A stretch of 64,000 nucleotides of DNA from positions 21,435-85,434 of the forward strand of contig CAMOIJ010000007.1 in assembly GCA_946615865.1 (NCBI GenBank), written 5' to 3'. The notes below the pieces were generated by a model. That model was given only the letters and a program-made list of their open reading frames with translations. It was not told where the DNA came from and did not search any database. Shown piece after piece: positions 8,962 through 21,445 of the stretch. The stretch's first letter is position 1; the number at the start of each line of letters is the position of its first letter. Source of the DNA: an uncultured Lachnospiraceae bacterium (GTDB lineage: Bacteria > Bacillota > Clostridia > Lachnospirales > Lachnospiraceae). The position numbers were made by a program, and so were the translations under genes.

Positions 8962-9174
8962 ATGGATCTTGAAATCAGAGATGAATTTATCAAACTCGGC
9001 CAGGCTCTGAAGCTTGCCGGGATCGCGGCCTCAGGAATTGAGGCCAAGATGCTTATAGAAGACGGTGTAGTTCTTGTCAACGGTGAGACGGAGACAAGAA
9101 GGGGGAAGAAACTCAGAGACGGGGATACTGTTTCCGTGCAGGGAAATTCCTTCACAGTCAAAGCATCGGAGTAA
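8962..9174 (+). CDS. yaaA: S4-domain RNA-binding protein YaaA
   Basis: A 70-aa S4 RNA-binding domain protein, found between dnaN and recF in most Firmicutes. LGQALKLAGIAASGIEAKML and VLVNGETETRRGKKLRDGD are the S4 core. The frame is open back to a TTG at 8920 overlapping the dnaN stop, but the ATG at 8962 follows AAGGAAACAGAG and starts the conserved sequence. It is co-directional with recF, 9 bp away. Confidence 0.9.
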   Translation: MDLEIRDEFIKLGQALKLAGIAASGIEAKMLIEDGVVLVNGETETRRGKKLRDGDTVSVQGNSFTVKASE

Positions 9175-9183
9175 GGCACTTTT

Positions 9184-12262
<3,079 letters not shown>

Positions 12263-12286
12263 AGCAGATTAAAAGAAAGGTTCGAC

Positions 12287-14788
12287 ATGGAAGAAACTAT
12301 TTTTGACAGAATACAGGAAGTCGATCTTCAAAAGACTATGGAGACTTCTTATATCGACTATGCGATGAGCGTCATTGCGTCCAGAGCGCTTCCGGATGTA
12401 AGAGACGGTCTCAAGCCGGTACAGAGAAGAATCCTCTACGCCATGAGTGAACTGAACAACGGTCCCGACAAGCCGCACAGAAAATGTGCCCGTATTGTCG
12501 GCGATACGATGGGTAAATATCATCCTCATGGAGACAGCTCGATCTACGGATCTCTTGTAAATATGGCTCAGCCCTGGTCCATGCGCTACACATTGGTGGA
12601 TGGTCACGGCAACTTTGGCTCAGTGGACGGCGACGGCGCTGCGGCTATGCGATATACAGAGGCCAGGCTCACCAAGATCTCCATGGAGATGCTCTCTGAG
12701 ATCGGAAAGAATACGGTAGATTTTGTTCCCAACTTCGATGAGACGGAGAAAGAACCTTCTGTGCTGCCCAGCCGCTTCCCTAATCTTCTGGTGAACGGTA
12801 CCACCGGTATTGCAGTAGGTATGGCAACCAATATCCCGCCCCACAACCTCAGAGAAGTCGTGGAGGCAGTGGTAAAGATCATCGACAACCGCGTTGAAGA
12901 GGACAGAGATACTGATATCGAGGAAATCCTGCCGATTGTTAAGGCACCTGATTTCCCCACCGGCGGCATCATCATGGGAACCGCGGGCGCGCAGGAAGCA
13001 TACAGAACAGGACGCGGCAAAGTAGTGACAAGAGCTGTCACAAATATCGAACCCATGAACAACGGCAAGAGCCGTATTGTGGTCACAGAACTTCCTTATC
13101 TTGTCAATAAGGCCAACCTGATCCAGAAGATCGCGGAACTGGTCAAAAATAAGAAGATCGAGGGAATTACCGATCTGCGCGACGAGTCTGACCGCGAAGG
13201 AATGAGAGTGGTCATTGAGCTCAGGCACGATGCAAACGCCAACATCGTTCTGAACCAGCTCTTCAAACATACACAACTTCAGGATACCTTCGGCATCACA
13301 ATGCTTGCCCTGGTGAATAACCAGCCCAAAGTCATGAACATCAAAGATATGCTGATGCACTATCTGCGTCATCAGGAAGATGTCGTGACCAGAAGGACTC
13401 AGTATGACCTGAACAAGGCCGAAGAGAGAGACCATATCTTACAGGGATTGCTGATCGCTCTCGACAACATCGACGAAGTTGTAAAGATCATTCGTGAGAG
13501 CGCCAATGTACAGGAAGCCAAGAACAGGCTGACAGAGCGGTTTGGTCTAGACGATGTTCAGGCCCAGGCGATCGTAGATATGCGCCTGCGCGCTCTGACA
13601 GGTTTGGAAAGAGAGAAACTGGAGAAGGAGCATCAGGAACTCCTTGCCAGAATAGCTGAACTCAAAGCGATCCTCGCGGACCACAATAAACTTCTTCTTG
13701 TCATCAAGGATGAGATCAATGTCATTGCAGAAAAGTTCGGCGACGACAGAAGAAGCAAGATCGATCAGAATTTTGCCGACATCGCTACTGAAGATCTGAT
13801 CCCTAATGTCAATACAGTCATAGCGATGACTTCTCTCGGATACATCAAGAGAATGACAGTGGACAACTTCAAGGTCCAGAACCGCGGCGGACGCGGCATC
13901 AAGGGCGTTCAGAAGATCGACAATGACTATATTGAGGATCTTCTGATGACAAGAACTCATGATACGATCATGTTCTTCACGAGCCTTGGCCGTGTCTACA
14001 GTATGAAGGCCTACAAGATCCCGGAGGCGAGCCGGACGGCGAGAGGTACCGCGATCATAAATCTCCTGGAACTGAATCCGGGAGAAAAGGTCACAGCGAT
14101 CATACCGATCCTTCACTACGATAAAGAGGCCAATCTCTTTATGGTGACTAAAAAGGGCATCATCAAGAAGACAGCGATCACTGAGTACTCCAATATCCGC
14201 AGAAGCGGTATTATAGCGATCAACCTCAGGGAAGACGATGAGCTGATCGAAGTGAAGCAGACGACTCCTGAAAATGACATCTTCCTTGTCACGAAGAAGG
14301 GTATGTGCATTCGCTTCCAGGAGAAATCAGTCAGAGCTCTCGGACGCACGGCAATGGGCGTCATCGGTATGAATCTGGATGAAGACGATGAGATCGTAGG
14401 AATGCAGATCGACACGCAGGGCGATTCTCTTCTTTTCGCGTCTGAATACGGCATGGGCAAGAGAACGGCTCTCTCCGAGTTCAAGGTACAAAACAGAGGC
14501 GGAAAGGGCGTCAAGTGTTATAACGTAACAGATAAGACCGGTTATCTGATCGGCGTCAAAGCTGTCACGGATGAGCACGAGATCATGATGATCAACTCCG
14601 CGGGTATCATCATACAGATCAGGGCTTGTGAATTGAAGAATATAGGAAGGATCACATCCGGAGTCAAGATGATGAATCTCGACGAAGGCGTCAAGGTCGT
14701 CAAGATCGCCAAGGTCCGCAGCAGCGAGGAAGAGGAGATTGAAGAGACTGTAGAAGACAATCCTGAAGAAGAAACTTCGGAAGAATAA
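12287..14788 (+). CDS. gyrA: DNA gyrase subunit A
   Basis: GyrA is the DNA cleavage-rejoining subunit. The 833-aa protein has the active-site tyrosine in [11 protein letters not shown] (Y123). The C-terminal wrapping domain contains the GyrA-box-like [11 protein letters not shown] near 530 and a second [15 protein letters not shown] near 730, which argues for gyrase and not topoisomerase IV. It ends in a very acidic tail. The quinolone-region sequence is [15 protein letters not shown] (81-95), with Gly88 where Asp or Glu is usual. It is the last gene before a strong terminator. Confidence 0.96.
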   Translation: MEETIFDRIQEVDLQKTMETSYIDYAMSVIASRALPDVRDGLKPVQRRILYAMSELNNGPDKPHRKCARIVGDTMGKYHPHGDSSIYGSLVNMAQPWSMRYTLVDGHGNFGSVDGDGAAAMRYTEARLTKISMEMLSEIGKNTVDFVPNFDETEKEPSVLPSRFPNLLVNGTTGIAVGMATNIPPHNLREVVEAVVKIIDNRVEEDRDTDIEEILPIVKAPDFPTGGIIMGTAGAQEAYRTGRGKVVTRAVTNIEPMNNGKSRIVVTELPYLVNKANLIQKIAELVKNKKIEGITDLRDESDREGMRVVIELRHDANANIVLNQLFKHTQLQDTFGITMLALVNNQPKVMNIKDMLMHYLRHQEDVVTRRTQYDLNKAEERDHILQGLLIALDNIDEVVKIIRESANVQEAKNRLTERFGLDDVQAQAIVDMRLRALTGLEREKLEKEHQELLARIAELKAILADHNKLLLVIKDEINVIAEKFGDDRRSKIDQNFADIATEDLIPNVNTVIAMTSLGYIKRMTVDNFKVQNRGGRGIKGVQKIDNDYIEDLLMTRTHDTIMFFTSLGRVYSMKAYKIPEASRTARGTAIINLLELNPGEKVTAIIPILHYDKEANLFMVTKKGIIKKTAITEYSNIRRSGIIAINLREDDELIEVKQTTPENDIFLVTKKGMCIRFQEKSVRALGRTAMGVIGMNLDEDDEIVGMQIDTQGDSLLFASEYGMGKRTALSEFKVQNRGGKGVKCYNVTDKTGYLIGVKAVTDEHEIMMINSAGIIIQIRACELKNIGRITSGVKMMNLDEGVKVVKIAKVRSSEEEEIEETVEDNPEEETSEE

Positions 14789-14811
14789 AACCATTAACCA
14801 GATTACTAAGT

Positions 14812-14856
14812 AAGCTCAATTTGCAGATTATATGCAGATTGAGCTTATTTTTTGTT
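14812..14856 (+). terminator. intrinsic terminator after gyrA
   Basis: AAGCTCAATTTGCA (14812-14825) pairs with TGCAGATTGAGCTT (14833-14846), followed by ATTTTTTG. It ends the dnaN-gyrA transcription unit. Confidence 0.85.
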
Positions 14857-14905
14857 TATTTGTACAAAAACTTTGTGTCTAAATCAAGTTATATTTGTCT
14901 AATTG

Positions 14906-15000
14906 TGTTAATTTAAACTAACCTGAATAGTTGGTATAATCTAACTAGGTTAAATAAGTATAACTTAGTTGTTTCATGCTAACTGAATTGAGTTAGTTCA
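14906..15000 (+). promoter_or_regulatory. feo promoter with repeated palindromic operators
   Basis: An extended -10, TGGTATAAT (TATAAT at 14935-14940), is embedded in a run of TTAGTT/AACTAA motifs. The clearest dyad is CTAACT, 6 nt, AGTTAG at 14979-14996; others are AACTTAGTT at 14962-14970 and AACTAGGTT at 14943-14951. The setting, upstream of ferrous-iron transport genes, suggests an iron-dependent repressor of the DtxR/IdeR or Fur type; which one cannot be told from sequence. Confidence 0.55.
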
Positions 15001-15040
15001 AGTCATAAATTTGATACATCTTAGGGAAAGGACGGTACAA

Positions 15041-15253
15041 ATGATGCCATTAGTAATGGGAGATTCAGGACAGGCATATGAAATTAAAAGAATAGGTGGA
15101 AATGATGAAGTGAGAACTCATCTGGCTTCTATGGGATTTGTTCCCGGAGCGAAAGTGACTCTTGTCTCCGTCAACAATGGAAGTGTGATCGTCAATGTTA
15201 AGAATGTCAGAGTCGGGATCAGCGATGTGCTGGCAAGGAGAATTATGATCTGA
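15041..15253 (+). CDS. feoA: FeoA domain protein (first copy)
   Basis: FeoA is a small SH3-like cytoplasmic protein required for FeoB ferrous-iron uptake. The 70-aa product has the FeoA core GGNDEVRTHLASMGFVPGAK and the C-terminal VKNVRVGISDVLARRIMI. The frame extends upstream to 15011, but AGGGAAAGGAC just before the ATG at 15041 marks the start. It is the first gene of the operon, 44 bp before a second, diverged FeoA. Confidence 0.9.
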   Translation: MMPLVMGDSGQAYEIKRIGGNDEVRTHLASMGFVPGAKVTLVSVNNGSVIVNVKNVRVGISDVLARRIMI

Positions 15254-15297
15254 TAAAAGCGCTGAAAGCGTTTCTATACAAAGAGGAGGAAATGTAA

Positions 15298-15522
15298 ATG
15301 AGAACACTCAAAGATGTGCAGGTCGGAGAGACGGTAAAGGTAGTCAAGCTCCACGGAACAGGCGCTGTAAAGCGCAGGATCATGGATATGGGAATCACAA
15401 AAGGTGCTGAGATCTATGTCCGCAAGGTCGCTCCTTTGGGAGATCCTGTGGAAGTAAATGTAAGAGGTTATGAGCTCACGGTCAGACGCGCGGATGCGGA
15501 GATGGTGGAGATCACAGACTAA
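15298..15522 (+). CDS. feoA: FeoA domain protein (second copy)
   Basis: A second 74-aa FeoA-like protein, with LKDVQVGETVKVVKLHGTG, RRIMDMGITKGAEIYVRK, and DPVEVNVRGYELTVRRADAE at the C-terminus. It is more typical of FeoA than the first copy. AGAGGAGGAAATG precedes the start. Paired feoA genes before feoB are common in Clostridia and may form a heteromeric partner for FeoB. It lies 36 bp before feoB. Confidence 0.92.
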   Translation: MRTLKDVQVGETVKVVKLHGTGAVKRRIMDMGITKGAEIYVRKVAPLGDPVEVNVRGYELTVRRADAEMVEITD

Positions 15523-15558
15523 ACAGTAATTTAAATAAAACTGAAAGAGGTGAAGATA

Positions 15559-17700
15559 ATGAGTCTCAGAATTGCACTCGCGGGTAATCCGAACAGCGGA
15601 AAAACAACGTTATTTAACGCCCTTACAGGTTCCACACAGTATGTGGGAAACTGGCCGGGCGTTACAGTAGAAAAGAAAGAGGGTAAGTATAAGAAGCAGA
15701 AGGATGTCATCATTACTGACCTTCCCGGCATCTATTCTTTGTCTCCTTATACACTTGAAGAAGTTGTAGCAAGAAATTATCTCCTTAAGGAGAAGCCTGA
15801 CGCGATCCTCAATATTGTGGATGCGACAAACCTTGAGAGAAACCTTTATCTGACTACCCAGTGTATGGAACTGGGCATTCCGGTAGTGATCGCGCTTAAT
15901 ATGATGGATATCATCGAGAAGAACGGCGATCATATCAATGTCAAAAAACTGTCTGAGAAGCTGGGTGTGGAGATCGTTGAAATCTCTGCTCTGAAAGGAA
16001 CCGGCGTTGATAAGGCAGCTGAAGCGGCGATCAGTGCTGCAAAGAAGAAAATCGCACCCGCTGCCCCTAAGTTCAGCGGAGAAGTTGAGCAGGTTCTTGA
16101 CAGTCTGCGTCCGGTCCTCAGCGGTGTTCATGCAGATAAGCAGCGCTGGTACGAGATCAAGGTCTTTGAGAGAGACGAGAAGATCGGCGATCAGATCACC
16201 TATGATAAAGCAGCCGCAGAGAAGATCATCAAAGCAGCTGAAGAGAAGATGGATGATGATTCCGAGAGCATCATCACCAATGAGAGATATGAGTTTATCA
16301 CAGGTCTTCTTGAAGGCAGTTATGAGAAGAAGAATGCGGGAAATATGACGATCTCCGATAAGATCGACCGCGTTGTCACTAACAGATGGCTTGCGATCCC
16401 GATTTTCCTTTTGGTAATGTGGGTCGTCTATTTCCTGGCAATTAACACGATCGGTGCCATGGGAACAGACTGGGTCAACGATGTCCTGTTTGGTGAGATC
16501 GTTCCCGGTGCAGTCGAAGGATTCCTGGACAGCATCGGCACGGCGGACTGGCTCAAGGGACTGATCCTGGATGGTATTGTGGCCGGTGTTGGCGCCGTTC
16601 TCGGTTTCCTGCCTCAGATGATCGTCCTGTTCATCTGCCTGGCCTTCCTTGAGGGCTGCGGCTACATGGCGAGAATCGCTTTCATCATGGACCGTATTTT
16701 CAGAAGATTCGGTCTTTCCGGAAAGTCCTTCATCCCTATGATGGTAGGAACAGGCTGCGGTGTTCCCGGCGTCATGGCTTCCCGTACCATCGAGAATGAG
16801 AGAGACCGCCGCATGACGATCATGACCACAACTTTCATTCCCTGCGGAGCCAAGCTTCCCATCATCGGTCTGATTGCGGGCGCTCTGTTCGGAAACAGCG
16901 CGCTGATCGGCTGGAGTGCATACGTCGTAGGTATCGCGGCTATCGTAATTTCCGGTATTATCCTCAAGAAGACTAAGATGTTCGCAGGTGACCCTGCTCC
17001 CTTCGTAATGGAGCTGCCCGCATACCACATTCCCACATTTTCCAGTGTGTTCCACAGTGTCTGGGAGAGAGCATCCTCCTTTGTCAAAAAAGCGGGAACT
17101 GTCATTCTTCTGGCAACTATTCTGGTATGGTTCATGTCCAGCTTCGGTTTCTATGAGGGCGCTTTCCAGATGCTTCCCGAGGAAGACTTCATGGAGCACT
17201 CCATTCTGGCAGCACTTGGAAATACAGTCGCATGGATCTTCGCACCTCTGGGGTGGGGTTCCTGGAAGCCCGCAGTGGCAGCAGTCACAGGCCTGATCGC
17301 TAAGGAAAACGTCGTAGGTACCTTCGGTATTCTCTACAAGTACGGCGAAGTCTCCGAGATGGGCGAAGAGATCTGGGCAAACCTTCAGGCAGATATGTCT
17401 GCGCTGGCAGGCTACAGCTTCCTGGTATTTAACCTTCTGTGCGCACCCTGCTTCGCGGCGATCGGTGCGATCAAGAGAGAGATGAACAACGCCAAGTGGA
17501 CATGGTTCGCGATCGGTTATCAGTGCGGTTTCGCTTATCTGGCATCCTTGTGCATCTATCAGATCGGCAGCGCTGTTACCGGCAATATGAACATTATTGG
17601 CCTGATCGTATCCCTGGTAGTCCTTGGCGGAACTCTCTATATGCTGTTCAAGCCTTATAAAGAGTCCACGACGCTGAAGGCTGACGTGGCAAAGATCTGA
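15559..17700 (+). CDS. feoB: ferrous iron transport protein B
   Basis: FeoB is the membrane permease for Fe2+ with an N-terminal G-protein domain. G1 is GNPNSGKTTLFNALTG, then GVTVEKKEG, DLPG (G3), NMMD (G4) and SALKG (G5). After a helical spacer, the membrane domain starts at about residue 280, with the gate motifs CGYMARIAF, GTGCGVPGVMASRTIE and PCGAKLPIIG and a second repeat ending at FNLLCAPCFAAIGAIKREM. The frame opens at a GTG (15550) overlapping the Shine-Dalgarno AAAGAGGTG. The ATG at 15559 with 7-nt spacing is the better start (713 aa). Confidence 0.96.
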   Translation: MSLRIALAGNPNSGKTTLFNALTGSTQYVGNWPGVTVEKKEGKYKKQKDVIITDLPGIYSLSPYTLEEVVARNYLLKEKPDAILNIVDATNLERNLYLTTQCMELGIPVVIALNMMDIIEKNGDHINVKKLSEKLGVEIVEISALKGTGVDKAAEAAISAAKKKIAPAAPKFSGEVEQVLDSLRPVLSGVHADKQRWYEIKVFERDEKIGDQITYDKAAAEKIIKAAEEKMDDDSESIITNERYEFITGLLEGSYEKKNAGNMTISDKIDRVVTNRWLAIPIFLLVMWVVYFLAINTIGAMGTDWVNDVLFGEIVPGAVEGFLDSIGTADWLKGLILDGIVAGVGAVLGFLPQMIVLFICLAFLEGCGYMARIAFIMDRIFRRFGLSGKSFIPMMVGTGCGVPGVMASRTIENERDRRMTIMTTTFIPCGAKLPIIGLIAGALFGNSALIGWSAYVVGIAAIVISGIILKKTKMFAGDPAPFVMELPAYHIPTFSSVFHSVWERASSFVKKAGTVILLATILVWFMSSFGFYEGAFQMLPEEDFMEHSILAALGNTVAWIFAPLGWGSWKPAVAAVTGLIAKENVVGTFGILYKYGEVSEMGEEIWANLQADMSALAGYSFLVFNLLCAPCFAAIGAIKREMNNAKWTWFAIGYQCGFAYLASLCIYQIGSAVTGNMNIIGLIVSLVVLGGTLYMLFKPYKESTTLKADVAKI

Positions 17701-17725
17701 AAATAGTAAGTAAATGTATAGAAAG

Positions 17726-17766
17726 CATGCTAAAATACTGCCAAGGCAGTATTTTGGCATGTTTTT
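17726..17766 (+). terminator. terminator after feoB
   Basis: A 17-bp stem (catgctaaaatactgcc, 2-nt loop, ggcagtattttggcatg, one G-U) followed by TTTTT. Two small genes follow, so it may act as a partial terminator within the locus. Confidence 0.75.
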
Positions 17767-17784
17767 AAAAGGTAAGGTGAGAGC

Positions 17785-17988
17785 ATGGAATGGCTTTCTG
17801 CAAATATGGGCACGATCGTGGTCAGTCTGATCCTGATCGCCATCGTGATCTGGGATATTAAGAAAATTATAAGCGACAGAAAGAAGGGCGTTAAGTCCTG
17901 CGGCATGAACTGCCCGGGCTGCACCGGAAGCTGTTCGAATACGGAGATTCCTGAGAGATTCAGGGCAAAAAAAGGAAAAAAGAATTAG
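17785..17988 (+). CDS. FeoB-associated Cys-rich membrane protein
   Basis: A 67-aa protein with one N-terminal membrane helix (about 8-24, GTIVVSLILIAIVIW), a basic stretch and a compact cysteine cluster CGMNCPGCTGSC near 39-50, then a Lys-rich tail. This architecture matches the small Cys-rich proteins encoded next to feoB in Firmicutes, proposed to act in a FeoC-like role or in iron handling. TAAGGTGAGAGC precedes the ATG. It sits after the feoB terminator and directly before a metal-binding protein. Confidence 0.8.
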   Translation: MEWLSANMGTIVVSLILIAIVIWDIKKIISDRKKGVKSCGMNCPGCTGSCSNTEIPERFRAKKGKKN

Positions 17989-17989
17989 A

Positions 17990-18352
17990 ATGAATGCAAG
18001 TACACTGATAGTTCTTCTTATTGTCATCGTTATTGCTGCTTTTGCGATGAGGAACAGTATCGGACATTTTAAAGGAGAAGGAGGATGCTGCGGAGGCGGT
18101 GAGACTATTCTTCCGGATGAAAAGGAACTGGCCGGAACCAAGATCGGTGAGAAGACGGTACATATCGAGGGAATGCACTGCGAGAACTGCAAGAACCGTG
18201 TGGAGCGGGCAATCAACCGCATAGACGGAGCAGTGGGTAAAGTCAATCTGAAGAAAAACATCGCCGTTGTCTCTTTTGACAGAGAAGTATCGGATGAGGA
18301 GATCAGAAAGGCAGTTGAAGAGCAGGACTACAAAGTTCTCTCAATTGAGTGA
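17990..18352 (+). CDS. membrane-anchored heavy-metal-associated (HMA) domain protein
   Basis: A 120-aa protein. An N-terminal membrane helix (LIVLLIVIVIAAFAM, 5-19) is followed by a short Gly/Cys stretch GGCCGGGE. A C-terminal HMA ferredoxin-like domain (about 50-120) carries the metal motif GMHCENCKNRVERAI (GMxCxxC). Such domains bind Cu+ or other soft metals and hand them on. It starts one base after the previous stop codon. Placement with feo suggests a metal-handling role, but the metal is not known from sequence. Confidence 0.85.
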   Translation: MNASTLIVLLIVIVIAAFAMRNSIGHFKGEGGCCGGGETILPDEKELAGTKIGEKTVHIEGMHCENCKNRVERAINRIDGAVGKVNLKKNIAVVSFDREVSDEEIRKAVEEQDYKVLSIE

Positions 18353-18360
18353 TTAAAAAA

Positions 18361-18389
18361 AGAAGCCGCCGTGAGGTGACTTCTTTTTA
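18361..18389. terminator. bidirectional terminator
   Basis: AGAAGCCGCC, GTGA loop, GGTGACTTCT (10 bp, one G-U) flanked by AAAAAA on the left and TTTTT on the right. It serves the HMA gene on the plus strand and the convergent lipoprotein gene on the minus strand. Confidence 0.8.
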
Positions 18390-18401
18390 TATGCGGTATT
18401 T

Positions 18402-19094
18402 TCAGGGGAGCTCATATCCGTGTTCGGAGAGAGGACTGAGCGTATTCTCTGCCAGATCATAGTAGTAGAAATGCTGCTCCTCTATTTCTTTATTGGGATC
18501 GGCAGGATTCGGGATCTCGGTGATCAGCTTCATATAGATGGCGGTTACCGCAGCGCTGTCGTCTGTCTCAAATCCCTGCATCTCTGTCTCCTTGAGAACG
18601 CCGGGAAGGCCGAGATTTCCGTAGAGCCTTGCGACATTGGTGCTGAGCGTGATCCCGTCGATCTCAAGGGATTTCAAGGCTTCTTTGCTGGTGATGAGCT
18701 CGCAGGTGCTCTTCCTGCAGGCGAGAGTCATGAGATTATAGTCATCGCCCAGAAGGGAGTGTTCTTCGTACCAGCAGACAGTGCACTGGGGAACACTTTC
18801 AGAAGACCCCATATAAGTGCGGACTATGAACTGTTTGCCTTTCTCGGTCCGCTTACTGTAATCCTTTCGGATCTTGTCGACTTCCTTATTCAGTTTATCC
18901 AGTTCCTTCTGATAATCCTCATTCTGCGATACAAATCTGGGAAATACATTATTTGAAGAGGAAACATCAGAACCGTCAGGCGTTTCCAGTTCAATGCGGA
19001 CATCCGCGGGAGTCTTTTGAGAGCAGCCTGCCACTATCATCGCAAAGATCAGGATCAGAAGAGGAAACAGCAGTAGTTTTCTAAGAATCCTCAT
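18402..19094 (-). CDS. putative lipoprotein of unknown function
   Basis: A 230-aa protein with a clear lipoprotein signal: basic MRILRK, hydrophobic LLLFPLLILIFAMI and lipobox VAGC (Cys at about residue 24). The mature part starts with a low-complexity Ser/Asn stretch, then a charged coiled-coil-like segment (EDYQKELDKLNKEVDKIRKD), then a mixed domain with cysteines at VPQCTVCWYE and LACRKSTCEL. No family is recognised. It is monocistronic between a bidirectional terminator and the divergent trmB. Confidence 0.75.
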   Translation of the reverse strand: MRILRKLLLFPLLILIFAMIVAGCSQKTPADVRIELETPDGSDVSSSNNVFPRFVSQNEDYQKELDKLNKEVDKIRKDYSKRTEKGKQFIVRTYMGSSESVPQCTVCWYEEHSLLGDDYNLMTLACRKSTCELITSKEALKSLEIDGITLSTNVARLYGNLGLPGVLKETEMQGFETDDSAAVTAIYMKLITEIPNPADPNKEIEEQHFYYYDLAENTLSPLSEHGYELP

Positions 19095-19120
19095 AGAGTT
19101 AAATCCTTTCTTTCAATGAG

Positions 19121-19149
19121 ATTATAGCAGAATATCATTTATTATTCAG
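19121..19149 (-). promoter_or_regulatory. extended -10 promoter for the lipoprotein gene
   Basis: Minus strand TGCTATAAT (TATAAT at 19126-19121) with only a weak -35 (CTGAAT) at 17 nt, 27 bp before the start codon. Confidence 0.45.
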
Positions 19150-19211
19150 CACCCTGTAAAAATGTGGTAGAATGAAAGACGATTTTATATTTCAGACAAA
19201 AGAGGTATCAA

Positions 19212-19856
19212 ATGAGGCTTAGAAATATTCCGGGAGCGAGAGAGACGATCGCTGAGAGTCAGTGGATCGTTCAGGATCCGGCGTCATGCAAAGAAAAGTG
19301 GAAAGAGAGATTCGGAAACGATCATCCGGTCCATTTGGAAATAGGAACAGGAAAAGGAAAGTTTATCAATCAGCTTGCAGTAGAGAATCCTGATATCAAT
19401 TATGTCGGTATCGAGAAGTACTCAAGTGTTCTGATAAGGGCTCTGGACAAGCTGGATGAGTCGCAGATCGGAAACCTTCTGTTTATAAGGGGAGATGCTG
19501 AGCTGATCTGTGAATATTTTGGCGAAGGAGAAGTGGAAAAGATATACCTGAACTTCTCTGATCCCTGGCCCAAGGACAGACACGCCAAGAGAAGGCTTCC
19601 CAGCAAGGAATATCTGCGCAGGTTCGCGCAGATTTTGACGAAGGACGGCACGATCGAGTTTAAGACGGACAACAGGGCGCTGTTTGATTTTGCCGTGGAC
19701 GAAGTGGAAGCGGGCGGTTTCAAAATACTGCAGATCACGTATGATCTTCACAGTGATCCGGTCATGAATGAAGGAAATATCATGACGGAGTACGAGGAGA
19801 GATTTTCTGCCAAGGGAAATCCCATCTGCAAATATATACTGGGAAGGAAAGAATAG
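19212..19856 (+). CDS. trmB: tRNA (guanine-N7-)-methyltransferase
   Basis: TrmB makes m7G46 in tRNA using SAM. The 214-aa protein has the SAM-binding HLEIGTGKGKFINQLA near 44, NYVGIEKYSSVLIRAL, and the family signature NFSDPWPKDRHAKRRLPSKE near 118-137. It ends IMTEYEERFSAKGNPICKY. AGAGGTATCAA precedes the ATG. The next gene starts one base after its stop, so the two are co-transcribed. Confidence 0.95.
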   Translation: MRLRNIPGARETIAESQWIVQDPASCKEKWKERFGNDHPVHLEIGTGKGKFINQLAVENPDINYVGIEKYSSVLIRALDKLDESQIGNLLFIRGDAELICEYFGEGEVEKIYLNFSDPWPKDRHAKRRLPSKEYLRRFAQILTKDGTIEFKTDNRALFDFAVDEVEAGGFKILQITYDLHSDPVMNEGNIMTEYEERFSAKGNPICKYILGRKE

Positions 19857-19857
19857 T

Positions 19858-21438
19858 ATGAAAAGATTCGGGGAAAGATTTCTCTTAAGTTTACTCTGCG
19901 GCTTTCTGATCTTCTCTATGTGCCCGGTCTCTGTGTGGGCAGCTGAAGAGACAGATGAGGAAGTTGACTACTACGCGGAAGCGGAAGAGCGCAAGAGTGA
20001 AGAAATCCAGAGCAACAGCATCCAGGGGTGGCCCCAGGGTCCGGCGATCGGCGCGGAGGGCGCTATTTTGATGGAAGCGGATTCCGGAACTGTGCTTTAT
20101 GCCAAGAATATTCACGAGCACCTCTATCCGGCGAGCATCACGAAGCTTCTGACTGGACTTCTGGCCTATGAGAAGCTGTCGATGGACGATATGGTCGAGT
20201 TCTCAGAGACTGCTGTTTTCAGTATCGAATTCGGAAGTTCCAGCATCGGGATCGATCCCGGTGAGGCGCTGACTGTGGAGCAGAGTCTTTACGCTCTCAT
20301 GGTCGCATCTGCCAACGAAGTGGCAGCGGGCCTTGCGGAGAAAATGGGCGGATCCCTTGATAAATTCCCGGATATGATGAACAGCCGCGCCGAGAGTCTC
20401 GGCTGTACCGATTCGCACTTTACGAATCCCCATGGCCTCTTTAACGAGGAGCACTATACCAGTGCTTACGATATGGCTCTGATCGCCAGAGAGTATTTCT
20501 CCCACGAAGAACTTGCCAAAATAGCGAATTCCCCCACATATTTCATGGAATCTTCGGACAGACAGCCCGAGGAGTTCACTCTATTCAATAAGCACAAGCT
20601 GATCAACGGGGAGATCGAATACGAGGGTATTCTCGGCGGCAAGACAGGATTTGTGGAGATGTCGAGACAGACTCTCGTGACCTGTGCTGAGAGAAACGGC
20701 ATGAAGCTTATCTGTGTGATCCTCAGAGAGGAGTCTCCGGATCAGTTTAACGACACAGTCAAACTGTTTGACTACGGATTTGGCAACTTCCAGAAACTGA
20801 AGATCACGGATTACGAAAAGAAGTATACCATCAACAATCCCGGCTTCATGAGACTCGGAAAGGATATTTACGGCAATAATTCCATTCCCTTCACAGTTTC
20901 CGGGGACGGATATGTCTGCATTCCAAAAGAGATAGCTTTTGACAGTCTGACTTCCGAGGTCAAATATGACGACACTAAAGCGGAAGAAGTAGTCAAGACG
21001 TCAGTAGAGGAAGCTGAAGCCGGTTCTACAGAAACCTCTTCCAGCAGTAAAGTCATCGGAACGATCCACTACTCTGTAGGAGACTGGCCGGTCGGAAAGA
21101 CTAACATTCTCTTTACAGGAGATCTTTCATCCGTGACGATGGACAGCGCGGAGGGAACTGCAGGCAGTGAGAGCGGAGATGCCTCCGGGGAGCCTGTACA
21201 ATATGGAACAGCGCACTATTCAGAGAATAAGAGCTTCGTTGACGGGATCAAGTATTTCTTCAAGGGAATCTTCCACAGCGGCGCGAACGGAACTATGTAT
21301 CTGGACGTGCCCGCGCTCCTGTTCCTGGTCATCATCGCTTCGGCTATCTTGATCGTAGTCATCTTCATTTTCTCCTATATCAGGTATCTGAATGAAAGAA
21401 GGAGAAGAAGGAGACGGAGAAAGAAGAAAAAGAAATAG
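19858..21438 (+). CDS. D-alanyl-D-alanine carboxypeptidase (DacF-like, serine-type)
   Basis: A penicillin-binding DD-carboxypeptidase that trims peptidoglycan pentapeptides outside the membrane. It has an N-terminal signal (FLLSLLCGFLIFSMCPVSVWA, cut after AWA-like residues) and a peptidase S11 domain with SITK (S93-K96), SAN (151-153) and KTG (262-264). A beta-rich PBP5-C-like region follows. A Ser/Glu-rich linker leads to a C-terminal membrane helix (VPALLFLVIIASAILIVVIF) and a striking tail of consecutive Arg then Lys residues. At 526 aa it is longer than typical DacF because of the C-terminal anchor. Confidence 0.92.
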   Translation: MKRFGERFLLSLLCGFLIFSMCPVSVWAAEETDEEVDYYAEAEERKSEEIQSNSIQGWPQGPAIGAEGAILMEADSGTVLYAKNIHEHLYPASITKLLTGLLAYEKLSMDDMVEFSETAVFSIEFGSSSIGIDPGEALTVEQSLYALMVASANEVAAGLAEKMGGSLDKFPDMMNSRAESLGCTDSHFTNPHGLFNEEHYTSAYDMALIAREYFSHEELAKIANSPTYFMESSDRQPEEFTLFNKHKLINGEIEYEGILGGKTGFVEMSRQTLVTCAERNGMKLICVILREESPDQFNDTVKLFDYGFGNFQKLKITDYEKKYTINNPGFMRLGKDIYGNNSIPFTVSGDGYVCIPKEIAFDSLTSEVKYDDTKAEEVVKTSVEEAEAGSTETSSSSKVIGTIHYSVGDWPVGKTNILFTGDLSSVTMDSAEGTAGSESGDASGEPVQYGTAHYSENKSFVDGIKYFFKGIFHSGANGTMYLDVPALLFLVIIASAILIVVIFIFSYIRYLNERRRRRRRRKKKKK

Positions 21439-21445
21439 GAGTAAT

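Noticed and set aside
12620-13435. 271-codon minus-strand frame opposite gyrA
   Set aside because: It lies fully inside gyrA and shows no start signal or domain.
15610-18261. Very long open frame on the minus strand opposite feoB (883 codons)
   Set aside because: It is the antisense shadow of feoB and its small neighbours. It has no Shine-Dalgarno, no recognisable domain, and odd composition rich in Cys, His and Asp that follows from codon bias of the plus-strand genes.
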